DNA of 51,714 nt from Clostridiales bacterium (GTDB lineage Bacteria; Bacillota; Clostridia; Lachnospirales; Lachnospiraceae). Location of the stretch: positions 1 through 51,714 of the forward strand of contig JAAYNV010000005.1 of assembly GCA_012520645.1 (NCBI GenBank), given 5' to 3'. How positions within the stretch are numbered: the stretch's first letter is position 1; each line of letters starts with the position of its first letter. Positions 9,767 to 18,174 of the stretch are shown piece by piece. The translations under genes were made by a program, and so were the position numbers. The notes beneath the pieces were generated by a model, which ran no database searches, had not been told where the DNA came from, and saw nothing but the letters and a program-made list of their open reading frames with translations.

Positions 9767-10654
9767 ATGAATACACCAATCGAATGGAATGATATTCCCT
9801 ATCATTCAAAAGAACGCACCGTCCGCACTGCACAAACCCTGCAGATTCCGGGACTTCGCATGTTCGCCAAGCACACCATGACAAGCGCCGTTCCACCGCT
9901 GCCGCCACACTATCATCCAAATGCTTATGAGTTTACCTTTGTGACCAACGGTGCCATCTCCTTTACCACAAAAGATCAGACCTATGAATTAAGCGGCTAT
10001 GATGTCTTTCTGACCAGACCGGACGAGATACACAGTACAAATCTCCTGCCGCTCTCCGCCGGAGAGATTATCTGGTTCCAGTTGGATATGGAGGATACAG
10101 AGCAGTTTCTTTTTCTGGCACCGGAAGCCCGGACACATCTGCTGTCCGCTCTGGAACATCTGAACGGTCCTCTGATCTCCGGCTGCGGAAATCGTGCCTA
10201 TAGTCTGTTAAAAAGAGCCTATGAGCTGTCCTCAGACCCGTCAACCCGGTATCAGTGCGCTTCCTATCTGGTTCTGACGCTGTACGAACTGTCTGCTCTT
10301 TCCCAGAAAAATGTGCGCAGTGTATCACCGGATATTGAAGAGGCTATCCGCTTTATCCGTGAACACATTACGGCAGAGCTTTCCATCGAAGAGCTGGCTT
10401 CCCTCTGCCACCTGTCCGCCTCCCAGTTCAAACAGAAATTTAAGAACCAGGTCGGTATCGCCCCCAGACACTATATTAACTACAAAAAAATACAGACCGC
10501 AAAAAAGCTGCTGCTTGACGGTGTTCCCGTAACGGAAACCGCCATGTCTCTGGGATTTAATTCCAGCAGCTATTTTACGGTCGTATTCAAGCGCTATAAT
10601 GCCTGCAGTCCCTCGGAGTATGTGCGGGAAAATCTACAAAAGCTCCCTGAGTAG
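9767..10654 (+). CDS. AraC-family transcriptional regulator with N-terminal cupin
   Basis: A 295-residue regulator. The N-terminal half is a sugar-sensing cupin (PPHYHPNAYEFTFV around residues 43-56, then GYDVFLTRPDEIHS). The C-terminal 100 residues hold two helix-turn-helix motifs of the AraC class: IEELASLCHLSASQFKQKFK and VTETAMSLGFNSSSYFTVVF. It is divergent from the D-lyxose isomerase gene and so is probably its activator. The start follows AGAAGGGAGACTGCTT. Its last 21 coding bases overlap the end of the convergent gatB gene, with no room for a terminator between them. Confidence 0.92.
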   Translation: MNTPIEWNDIPYHSKERTVRTAQTLQIPGLRMFAKHTMTSAVPPLPPHYHPNAYEFTFVTNGAISFTTKDQTYELSGYDVFLTRPDEIHSTNLLPLSAGEIIWFQLDMEDTEQFLFLAPEARTHLLSALEHLNGPLISGCGNRAYSLLKRAYELSSDPSTRYQCASYLVLTLYELSALSQKNVRSVSPDIEEAIRFIREHITAELSIEELASLCHLSASQFKQKFKNQVGIAPRHYINYKKIQTAKKLLLDGVPVTETAMSLGFNSSSYFTVVFKRYNACSPSEYVRENLQKLPE

Positions 10655-12064
10655 CTGATTCACCATACCCGGATCTGCCTTTCCCTTCATTGCCTTCATT
10701 GTCTGTCCTACCAGAAAGCCGATTGCTTTTTCCTTCCCGTTTTGGTAATCCTCCACAGACTGCGGATTGGCTGCAATGACCTCCTCCACGGTCTTGCGGA
10801 GTGCTCCTTCGTCATTGACGGTCTTTAATCCGTTCTCTTCCACATATTTTTCCGGATCGATATTTTCATCAAAAATCTTTTCAAAGACCTCTTTCGCCAC
10901 CGTTCCGTTGATCTCCTTCGCCTCTACCAGAGCGATCAGTTTCGCCAGATTTTCCGGTGCAAAACGGATATCCTCCGGTTCCATCTCCTGCTCTTTTAAC
11001 AGACGCATCGTCTCTACCATCAGCCAGTTGCTGACCTTTTTGGGCTGTCCGCAGATGGCTACAGTCTGTTCAAAGATGTCCGCCATATGCTTGCTTTCTG
11101 TCAGAATATCTATGTCATAATCCGGCAGCTCATATTCTGCCTTGTAGCGTGCCATTTTTTCATCCCTAAATTCCGGCTGGGCAGCTTTGATCTGCTCAAT
11201 CCACTCCTCATTTATATGCACCGGAACCAGATCCGGATCCGGGAAATAGCGGTAATCCTGTGCGTCCTCCTTGGAACGCATCGCATAGGAACATTCCTTT
11301 GTATCATCCCATCTTCTTGTCTCCTGAATCACTTCTTGTCCCGACTCCAAAAGCTCGATCTGACGTGCTCTTTCTCCTTCAATTGCACGGGCGATTGCAC
11401 GGAAGGAATTCAGGTTCTTCATCTCCGTTCTCGTACCGAATTTTTCTGCTCCCACTTCCCGCACGGACAGATTCACGTCCGCACGCATGGAGCCCTCCTG
11501 CAATTTACAATCCGAAGCTCCCAGATACTGAATGATCAGACGGAGTTTTTCCAGATAGGCAATGACCTCATCCGCACTGCGCATATCCGGTTCAGATACG
11601 ATCTCGATCAACGGCACACCGGAGCGGTTGTAATCTACCAGAGAGCAATCCTCCCACTCATCATGGATGAGCTTTCCCGCATCCTCCTCCATATGGATCT
11701 CATGGATGCCGACGCTCTTTGTTCCATCCGCTGTTTTAATGTCCACATGCCCATTCCTGCAGATTGGCAGATAGAGCTGGGAAATCTGGTAATTCTGCGG
11801 ATTATCCGGATAAAAATAATTCTTTCTGTCAAACTTGCAGACTCTTGTAATATCACAGTCTGTTGCAAGTCCAACTGCCACTGCATATTCTACAACCTGC
11901 TTATTTAAAACCGGAAGCGAACCCGGCATTCCGGTACAGACCGGACAGGTATGGGCATTCGGCGCTGCACCAAAAGCGGTGGAGCAGCCGCAGAAAATCT
12001 TGGTCTTCGTTGCAAGCTCCACATGGACTTCCAGACCGATCACTGTTTCATATTGTTTTCCCAT
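10634..12064 (-). CDS. gatB: Asp/Glu-tRNA amidotransferase subunit B
   Basis: tRNA-binding and kinase subunit of the GatCAB amidotransferase, which converts misacylated Asp-tRNA(Asn) or Glu-tRNA(Gln) to Asn-tRNA(Asn) or Gln-tRNA(Gln). The 476-residue length is normal. The protein opens with YETVIGLEVHVELATKTKIFC, includes the Cys-containing zinc site (CGCS...CPVC), RSGVPLIEIVSEPD and the C-terminal YqeY-like tail ending GMVNQLLRELL. It is the last gene of aspS-gatC-gatA-gatB and starts two bases after gatA ends. Confidence 0.98.
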   Translation of the reverse strand: MGKQYETVIGLEVHVELATKTKIFCGCSTAFGAAPNAHTCPVCTGMPGSLPVLNKQVVEYAVAVGLATDCDITRVCKFDRKNYFYPDNPQNYQISQLYLPICRNGHVDIKTADGTKSVGIHEIHMEEDAGKLIHDEWEDCSLVDYNRSGVPLIEIVSEPDMRSADEVIAYLEKLRLIIQYLGASDCKLQEGSMRADVNLSVREVGAEKFGTRTEMKNLNSFRAIARAIEGERARQIELLESGQEVIQETRRWDDTKECSYAMRSKEDAQDYRYFPDPDLVPVHINEEWIEQIKAAQPEFRDEKMARYKAEYELPDYDIDILTESKHMADIFEQTVAICGQPKKVSNWLMVETMRLLKEQEMEPEDIRFAPENLAKLIALVEAKEINGTVAKEVFEKIFDENIDPEKYVEENGLKTVNDEGALRKTVEEVIAANPQSVEDYQNGKEKAIGFLVGQTMKAMKGKADPGMVNQLLRELL

Positions 12065-12066
12065 GC

Positions 12067-13545
12067 TTATCTTACCCCGCTTTCCGCAGTCTGCTTCGCA
12101 CTGCCAAATCTTCCTCTTGCCTGTTCATAGGTATAGGCTGTCTGAATGAGTTTCTTTTCCTGAAAACAGTCTCCGATGAGCTGCAGCCCGATGGGCAGTC
12201 CTTTGCTGTCCTTTCCGCACGGAAGGCAGATACCCGGCAGCCCTGCCAGATTGACGGAAATCGTATAAATGTCACCCAGATACATCCTGATTGGATCAGA
12301 AAGGCTTTCTCCCAATTTGGGCGCTGTAGTCGGTGCAACCGGACCGAGAATCACATCATATTTTGCAAATGCTTCGTCAAATGCTTTTTTGATCAGTGCC
12401 TTGACTTTCAGCGCCTTTAAATAATAGGCATCATAGTACCCGGAGCTTAAGACAAAGGAGCCGAGCATGATACGGCGCTTGACCTCCGGTCCGAAGCCCT
12501 CGGAACGGGTCTTTTTGTACATCTGGTGTAATCCTTCGAATTCTTCTGTGCGATAGCCGTATTTGATGCCGTCAAACCGTTCCAGATTGGAGCTTGCCTC
12601 AGCTGCCGCGATCGTATAATAGGCCGGAATGGCATATTCCACCAGACTGAAATCAAATTCCTCTACGACTGCCCCCTTTTCCTTCAGTACTTCGGCGGCA
12701 CCAAGTACCGCATCACGCACCTCCGGGTCCAGTCCTTCTCCAAGATAATTTCTCGGAATACCGATACGCATTCCTTTTACATCATCAATCAGTGCACTCA
12801 TAAAATCCGTGTCCTGCCGCTTTACTGAAGTAGAATCCTTCGTATCATGGGTGGAAATCGCCTCCAGAATGGCAGCGCAGTCCGTTACATCTTTACAGAG
12901 CGGTCCAATCTGATCCAGAGAAGACCCATATGCGATCAGTCCGTAACGCGACACCGTTCCATAAGTCGGTTTCATGCCGACTACGCCACAAAAGCCTGCC
13001 GGCTGTCTGATGGAACCGCCGGTATCGGAACCAAGGGCAAAAAAGCACTCATTTCCTGCCACGGCTGCTGCAGAGCCCCCGGATGAACCACCCGGCACAT
13101 GCTCTGTATTCCATGGGTTCTTCGTCACTCCATACGCCGACGTCTCGGTCGTGGAACCCATAGCAAACTCATCCATATTCGTTTTTCCAAGGATGACCAC
13201 ACCTGCCTTTTCCAGATTACGTACTGCTTCTGCGGAAAAGGTGGGAATAAAGTTTCCAAGAATTTTAGAAGAACAGGTCGTAAGCATCCCTTCCGTGCAC
13301 ATATTGTCCTTGATTGCCACCGGTACTCCGGCAAGCGGTCCGGTCAGTTCTCCTGCATCCACTTTTGCCTGTACTGCTTCCGCCTGTTTCAAGGCATTCT
13401 CCTTATCGAGTGTCACATAGCAATGATATTCCTTTTCCTGTTCTTCGATCCTGGCAAAGACCGCTTCCACCGCTTCCCTTACCGTCACTTCCTTCGCCTT
13501 AATCTTCCCCGCCAGTTCTACAGCGGTATAGTTTAAAATTTCCAT
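12067..13545 (-). CDS. gatA: Asp/Glu-tRNA amidotransferase subunit A
   Basis: Glutaminase subunit of GatCAB that releases ammonia for tRNA amidation. At 492 residues it has the amidase-signature triad: Lys in PVAIKDN (near residue 77) and the two serines in GGSSGGSAAAVAG (near 153) and GSDTGGSIRQPA (near 176). The order aspS-gatC-gatA-gatB and the shared T-box leader show one operon; gatC ends 69 bases upstream and gatB begins two bases downstream. Confidence 0.98.
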   Translation of the reverse strand: MEILNYTAVELAGKIKAKEVTVREAVEAVFARIEEQEKEYHCYVTLDKENALKQAEAVQAKVDAGELTGPLAGVPVAIKDNMCTEGMLTTCSSKILGNFIPTFSAEAVRNLEKAGVVILGKTNMDEFAMGSTTETSAYGVTKNPWNTEHVPGGSSGGSAAAVAGNECFFALGSDTGGSIRQPAGFCGVVGMKPTYGTVSRYGLIAYGSSLDQIGPLCKDVTDCAAILEAISTHDTKDSTSVKRQDTDFMSALIDDVKGMRIGIPRNYLGEGLDPEVRDAVLGAAEVLKEKGAVVEEFDFSLVEYAIPAYYTIAAAEASSNLERFDGIKYGYRTEEFEGLHQMYKKTRSEGFGPEVKRRIMLGSFVLSSGYYDAYYLKALKVKALIKKAFDEAFAKYDVILGPVAPTTAPKLGESLSDPIRMYLGDIYTISVNLAGLPGICLPCGKDSKGLPIGLQLIGDCFQEKKLIQTAYTYEQARGRFGSAKQTAESGVR

Positions 13546-13614
13546 TTTATGCCTCCATTAATATAGAAGAAACTGCTTCTGCCATCTCTTACAAAGAGTC
13601 CGCTTATGGACCCT

Positions 13615-13911
13615 TTAGCCCTCAAAGGTTCTGGGCACTGCAAACATTCCGTCCTTTTTTGCAGGTGCATTTCCAAGCACCGCCTCTCTTTCATCTCCGT
13701 TTGTCACCACATCTTCACGGAAGACATTTTCCACCGGGAAAACATGACTCATGGGCTCCACGCCCTCCGTGTCCAGTTCCCCCAGTTTATCAATATAGTC
13801 CAACATGCTGCCCATATCCTTCTTCGCCTGCTCTTTCTCTTTGTCCGAGAGCTCCAGCTTCGCAAGAATGCCTACATACTCAATTGTTTCATCACTGATA
13901 ATATTTGCCAT
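13615..13911 (-). CDS. gatC: Asp/Glu-tRNA amidotransferase subunit C
   Basis: Small stabilising subunit that wraps around GatA and GatB. The 98-residue protein shows the family pattern: [18 protein letters not shown] at the N terminus and a C-terminal segment with REDVVTNGD and AVPRTFEG, with Met replacing the Val often found before AVP. It lies 18 bases after aspS with a ribosome site (GGAAAGGAG) inside the gap. Confidence 0.96.
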   Translation of the reverse strand: MANIISDETIEYVGILAKLELSDKEKEQAKKDMGSMLDYIDKLGELDTEGVEPMSHVFPVENVFREDVVTNGDEREAVLGNAPAKKDGMFAVPRTFEG

Positions 13912-13929
13912 TTTACTGAAACTCCTTTC

Positions 13930-15681
13930 CTAATCACGCACCTTGATATGCACCTCTCTCAACTGCTGCTCTGTCACATCATTCGGTGCACCACACATCA
14001 GGTCCTGCGCATTACCGTTCATCGGGAAGGCAATGACCTCTCTGATGTTCTCTTCATTTCGAAGCAGCATCAGCATACGATCCACCCCCGGTGCCATACC
14101 TGCGTGTGGCGATGCGCCAAACTGGAATGCCTCATACAGTGCGCCGAATTTGCTCTTTAGTGTCTCTTCATCATAACCTGCAATTTTAAAAGCCTTTACC
14201 ATAATCTGCATATCATGGTTTCTGACCGCGCCAGAGGAAAGCTCCACACCGTTGCATACAATGTCATACTGATAAGCCAGAATATCAAGCGGATCCTTTT
14301 CCATAAGCGCTTCCAGTCCACCCTGTGGCATCGAGAACGGGTTATGGGTAAATCCAATCTGCCTGGTCTCCGGATCCTTTTCAAACATCGGGAAATCATT
14401 GACGTAACAGAAGCGGTACGCCTTCTTTTCATACAGATCCAGACGCCTTCCAATCTCATTGCGAAGCTGTCCGGCATAATAGTTTGCTCTCTCTTCCCTG
14501 TCGGCAATAAAGAAAATTGTGTCTCCTGCCTGAAGACCTGCCAGTTCCAAAAGCGCCTTCTTTTTCTCTTCCGGAATAAACTTGTCAATCGGTCCCTTGT
14601 AGCTTAAATCCTCAGCCACCTCCAGATAACCCAGACCTCCCATTCCAAGGGAAGTCGCAAAATCAAGCAGCTTTTCATGAAAGCCCTTGGACATCTCCGC
14701 ATGTACCTTGATCGCACGCACGGTTCTGCCGATAAATGGCTTGAAGGTACAGGTCTGGAAAAACGCGGTCACATCTACGATGCGCAGCGGATTTCTCAAA
14801 TCCGGTTTATCCGTACCAAATTCCAGCATCGCCTGTTTATAGCTGATGACCGGATAAGGCGCCTGTGTTACGGCATAGCCTTCCGGTGCAAATTTTTCAA
14901 AGGTCGCGGAAAGAATTTCTTCTCCGGCACGGAACACATCCTCCTGTGTCGCAAAGCTCATTTCGAAATCCAGCTGATAAAACTCACCCGGAGAACGGTC
15001 TGCTCTCGCATCCTCATCACGGAAGCACGGAGCAATCTGGAAATATTTATCAAAGCCTGACACCATCAAAAGCTGCTTATACTGTTGCGGTGCCTGTGGC
15101 AGTGCATAGAATTTTCCCTTATATTTTCTGGACGGCACGATATAGTCTCTGGCTCCCTCCGGGGAAGAAGCACATAGAATCGGCGTCTGAATTTCCAAAA
15201 ATCCCATTTCCGTCATCTTCTGTCTAAGGAAACTGATTACCTGGGAGCGAAAAATAATATTGTCCTTCACCTTTGCATTTCGAAGATCCAGATAACGGTA
15301 TTTTAAGCGGACATCCTCTCTTGTTTCTTTGGAGGTCATAACCTCGAATGGAAGCTGCTTGTATACCCTGCCAAGAATATCAATGCTCTTTGCTTCCAGC
15401 TCAATCGTTCCGGTCGGAAGCTTCGGATTGTAAGTCTCCTCATCCCGCTTTTCCACCGGACCCTCAATGGAAACCGATATTTCCTTTGTGATTCCCTTTA
15501 ACAACTCGGTATCCCGGATGACAATCTGAAGGACACCGTACATATCACGCAGATCCAGGAAAGACACGCCTCCATGATCCCGGATATTCTCAATCCAGCC
15601 GGCCACACGGACAGTCTGTCCGATGTTTTTCTCACTGATTTCTTTTACGGTAATGTTTCGATACTTGTTCTGAGTTGTCAT
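13930..15681 (-). CDS. aspS: Aspartyl-tRNA synthetase, probably non-discriminating
   Basis: Class II synthetase that charges tRNA(Asp), and in organisms lacking AsnRS also misacylates tRNA(Asn). The 583-residue length is that of bacterial AspRS. The OB-fold anticodon domain occupies about residues 1-120; motif 2 (FRDEDARADR) lies near 220; a GAD insert follows at about 285-415; motif 3 is GMAPGVDRMLM near the C terminus. The OB loop reads RDHGG with His36; from memory His at this place is typical of non-discriminating AspRS, where strict enzymes have Leu. Clustering with gatCAB fits Asn-tRNA(Asn) synthesis by transamidation. The gene follows a T-box leader with its own promoter. Confidence 0.97.
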   Translation of the reverse strand: MTTQNKYRNITVKEISEKNIGQTVRVAGWIENIRDHGGVSFLDLRDMYGVLQIVIRDTELLKGITKEISVSIEGPVEKRDEETYNPKLPTGTIELEAKSIDILGRVYKQLPFEVMTSKETREDVRLKYRYLDLRNAKVKDNIIFRSQVISFLRQKMTEMGFLEIQTPILCASSPEGARDYIVPSRKYKGKFYALPQAPQQYKQLLMVSGFDKYFQIAPCFRDEDARADRSPGEFYQLDFEMSFATQEDVFRAGEEILSATFEKFAPEGYAVTQAPYPVISYKQAMLEFGTDKPDLRNPLRIVDVTAFFQTCTFKPFIGRTVRAIKVHAEMSKGFHEKLLDFATSLGMGGLGYLEVAEDLSYKGPIDKFIPEEKKKALLELAGLQAGDTIFFIADREERANYYAGQLRNEIGRRLDLYEKKAYRFCYVNDFPMFEKDPETRQIGFTHNPFSMPQGGLEALMEKDPLDILAYQYDIVCNGVELSSGAVRNHDMQIMVKAFKIAGYDEETLKSKFGALYEAFQFGASPHAGMAPGVDRMLMLLRNEENIREVIAFPMNGNAQDLMCGAPNDVTEQQLREVHIKVRD

Positions 15682-15759
15682 GCTTTTTTCTCCTCTTTTT
15701 CCGAATGATTTTTAAGCTGTACAGGAGACTTGTTTTATCCGGTATTTTGTGTTCCTAAA

Positions 15760-16103
15760 CGACAAAAATCCCGGAACACAGTTTCCTGCATTCCGGGACG
15801 GGATATCTGAAATATGACCCGCGGTACCACCCGCATTGGTAAGCCGACGCTTCCATCAAAGCGTGAAACCGCCCTACCCACTCTTACACTTAACGCGTGT
15901 GACGTATCATCCTAGCAGTGCCATTCCTGCCTTCTGCCCCTGTCACTGTTTCAGGGCATCCGGCTCTGACCTGTCCGCTGATTCAGATGATCTGCTCCAG
16001 AGTGTTCCCTTTGTTACTTCCCACAAACAGCGCTCTCAGTCGGTGACGCCGTATTCCTGTCGCTTTTCATAACAAGAGTCTCTTTCATCGCATTTATCTT
16101 TAA
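15760..16103 (-). promoter_or_regulatory. T-box riboswitch leader of aspS-gatCAB
   Basis: The minus strand holds the T-box core TGGTACCGCGG (15819-15829), where uncharged tRNA acceptor ends pair, followed by the competing terminator. Stem I is bounded by GATGA (5') and TCATC (3'), with an AGAGA motif. An upper helix TTGTTA/TAACAA and a lower AGAG/CTCT helix flank the specifier bulge AGGGAACA. The bulge contains GAAC (16004-16007), so AAC (Asn) and GAA (Glu) overlap by two bases; AAC followed by A is the usual geometry. It should activate the operon when these tRNAs are uncharged. Confidence 0.93.
15763..15797 (-). terminator. Intrinsic terminator of the T-box leader
   Basis: CCCGGAATGCAG, a GAAA loop, then CTGTGTTCCGGG and ATTTTT. 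It competes with the antiterminator formed around the T-box core. Confidence 0.9.
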
Positions 16104-16108
16104 AACGT

Positions 16109-16137
16109 ATATTAGCACATGTTTTTTTACATTGCAA
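16109..16137 (-). promoter_or_regulatory. Promoter of the aspS-gatCAB operon
   Basis: TTGCAA (16132-16137) and TAATAT (16109-16114) with a 17-base spacer, directly upstream of the T-box stem I. Confidence 0.75.
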
Positions 16138-16295
16138 GAAAAAAATGGCTCTCTTTACAAAATTGTAAAATTATTATATATTATTCACATTTTTTCGTTT
16201 CTTACATTACTCTTTTTGATATTTTTCACTAATTCATATTAAATAATAAATATTTAAAAATTTATTATATTGAGCGATATTTACAAAGGAGGACC

Positions 16296-16481
16296 TGGCT
16301 TGCCAGCAACACACAGGACTCACTGGTGGAAGTACAGAAGATCATAAACAAGGTACAGGACAATGTTTTGGAGATGTCTTGCTTTATCAATGATAATACC
16401 GAAAAGCTCACCAGTCAGAATGAGATTTTCATGACCACCTTTCAGGGAATCCACGATATGAACGAGCTGCCAGATTCCTAA
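16296..16481 (+). pseudogene. C-terminal remnant of a methyl-accepting chemotaxis protein
   Basis: An open stretch of 61 codons translates as LASNTQDSLVEVQKIINKVQ and onward through FINDNTEKLTSQNEIFMTTF to HDMNELPDS and a stop. This is the helical segment just after the [11 protein letters not shown] hairpin of chemoreceptors. There is no start codon in frame near an SD, and upstream sequence is AT-rich and non-coding. The last codons fall inside an inverted repeat that overlaps the end of the VWA gene. It is not a piece of the chemoreceptor at 21410-23185, which has a different C terminus. Probably the scar of a deleted chemoreceptor gene. Confidence 0.7.
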
Positions 16482-16490
16482 GCAGCTCGT
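16462..16490. terminator. Inverted repeat at the end of the VWA gene
   Basis: ACGAGCTGC and GCAGCTCGT separated by 11 bases, forming a strong hairpin without a T-run. It may end transcription of the VWA gene weakly and also marks the break of the chemoreceptor remnant. Confidence 0.45.
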
Positions 16491-18130
16491 TTCAATTTCT
16501 TTACCAGATAATAGAATTCCTCTTTGTATTCATCCTCTTTGAGATTCACATCTTCTAACAGCTCCAGTACACTTTCAAATGAACTGTCGCCTTTATATTG
16601 GCTGTCACGCACAATCATGCCAAATTCTGCCACAGCAGCTGCAAACCGGAAGTCCTCCGTCATCTCCTCATAACAGGAAGTTTCACCTACCGGATAAGTA
16701 AGCAGCCTGCTTTCATCCCCATCCGGCTCCTTGTAGCGGACGGAAACGGTCAGCCACTCTTTCTCACAGTCTGTATCTTTTTCCCGCTCCTTCATCACTG
16801 CATCCCCGGTTTCTTCCTCTTCCTGTGACTTCCGGTTTCCAGAGTATTTAAATTCCGGCTCATTCAGCTCCATTTCGGAATCTGCCGTCACAATTTCATA
16901 TAACACGGTTACACTGTGTCCGGCTCCTACCTCCCCGGCATCCTTAGTATCATCTTCAAAGTCTTCATTCTCCATTCTGCGGTTGTCATACCCAATCAGA
17001 CGATAACCCTTTACCACTGCCGGATTAAATTCTACCTGAAACTTCACATCCTTTGCAACGGTTACAAAATTAGCGCCCATTTCTTCTACAAGCACCTTTT
17101 TAGCCTCACTCATGGAATCAATGTAAGAATAATTTCCGTTTCCGCAGTCTGCCAGCGTCTCCATTTTATTGTCTTTTATATTACCGGTTCCAAAGCCAAG
17201 CACAGACAGGTAAACACCATTTTTGCGCTTCTTTTCCACCAGTCTTTTTAAAGAGCTTTCACTCGTAATCCCGACATTCAAATCCCCGTCTGTTGCCAGA
17301 ATAATACGATTGTTTCCGCCTTTGATATAGTTTTCTTCTGCCAACTCATAAGCACTTAAAATGGCTTCGCCTCCGTTGGTAGAGCCTGATGCAAACAGAT
17401 TATCCAACGCTTCCCTGATCCGTTCTGTCTCATTGCCGCATACTCCCTCCAGAACGATCTCATCACTTCCCGCATAGGTCACAATAGAAGCACGGTCCTT
17501 TTCCGTCAGTTCCTCTGCAAGCATGGAAAAAGCACGCTTTAACAGACCGATCTTATCCTCGCTGTCCATGGATCCGGATACATCGATGAGAAAGACCAGA
17601 TTCGAATCCGGTGCCTCGGAAAAATCCAAAGCCTCCGTCTGCAGTCCAATCTGCATCAGTTTACTGTCCGGATTCCACGGACAGTCTGCAATCCGGGTGG
17701 TCACTCCAAACGGTTCTCCCTCCTTCGGAAGTTCATAATCATAGGAAAAATAGTTGAGCATCTCCTCAATGCGGACTGCCCCTTGCGGTATATCCTCTAA
17801 TGTATAACCGTCCATGATCATGCGCCGTAAGTTACTGTAAGATGCCGTGTCCACGTCTGCTGAAAAGGTGGACAACGGACTGGAAGCCACACTCTGAAAT
17901 CCGGTTTCTTCTATGGCATTGTACTCCTCCGTATTAAAATCCACACCATTTTCATACCCGCCATCGTATTCTTCTGCTGCTATATCCACTTCCTCATAGA
18001 CAGCTTCCGATGGGAAATAGCCGGTATTTTGTCCCTTATTCAAACTCCTTCCGCATCCGGTCAGACACCCCGCCAACATGGACACCAGACACATTCCCAC
18101 AATTACTTTTTCCTGCATTTTGTTTTTCAT
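16478..18130 (-). CDS. VWA-domain lipoprotein (YfbK-like)
   Basis: A 550-residue exported lipoprotein: the N terminus KVIVGMCLVSMLAGCLTGCG is a type II signal with lipobox LTGC. An N-terminal vWF-A-associated domain (about 85-170, SYSNLRRMIMDG and IEEMLNYFSYDY) precedes a von Willebrand A domain (about 178-355) with an intact MIDAS, DVSGSMDS, and the TDGDLNVG strand. The C-terminal domain (about 365-550) resembles DUF3520. This is the YfbK layout. It probably binds a partner through a metal ion at the outer face of the membrane. It begins 44 bases after dapL stops, with AAAGG upstream of the ATG, so it may be expressed with dapF-dapL. Confidence 0.9.
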   Translation of the reverse strand: MKNKMQEKVIVGMCLVSMLAGCLTGCGRSLNKGQNTGYFPSEAVYEEVDIAAEEYDGGYENGVDFNTEEYNAIEETGFQSVASSPLSTFSADVDTASYSNLRRMIMDGYTLEDIPQGAVRIEEMLNYFSYDYELPKEGEPFGVTTRIADCPWNPDSKLMQIGLQTEALDFSEAPDSNLVFLIDVSGSMDSEDKIGLLKRAFSMLAEELTEKDRASIVTYAGSDEIVLEGVCGNETERIREALDNLFASGSTNGGEAILSAYELAEENYIKGGNNRIILATDGDLNVGITSESSLKRLVEKKRKNGVYLSVLGFGTGNIKDNKMETLADCGNGNYSYIDSMSEAKKVLVEEMGANFVTVAKDVKFQVEFNPAVVKGYRLIGYDNRRMENEDFEDDTKDAGEVGAGHSVTVLYEIVTADSEMELNEPEFKYSGNRKSQEEEETGDAVMKEREKDTDCEKEWLTVSVRYKEPDGDESRLLTYPVGETSCYEEMTEDFRFAAAVAEFGMIVRDSQYKGDSSFESVLELLEDVNLKEDEYKEEFYYLVKKLKRAA

Positions 18131-18174
18131 CCTGTCATACCTTTTACACGGAATAATAATTCTTCCTTTTATTT

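Noticed and set aside
11087-11908. 273-codon plus-strand frame opposite gatB
   Set aside because: Antisense shadow of an essential gene, no ribosome site.
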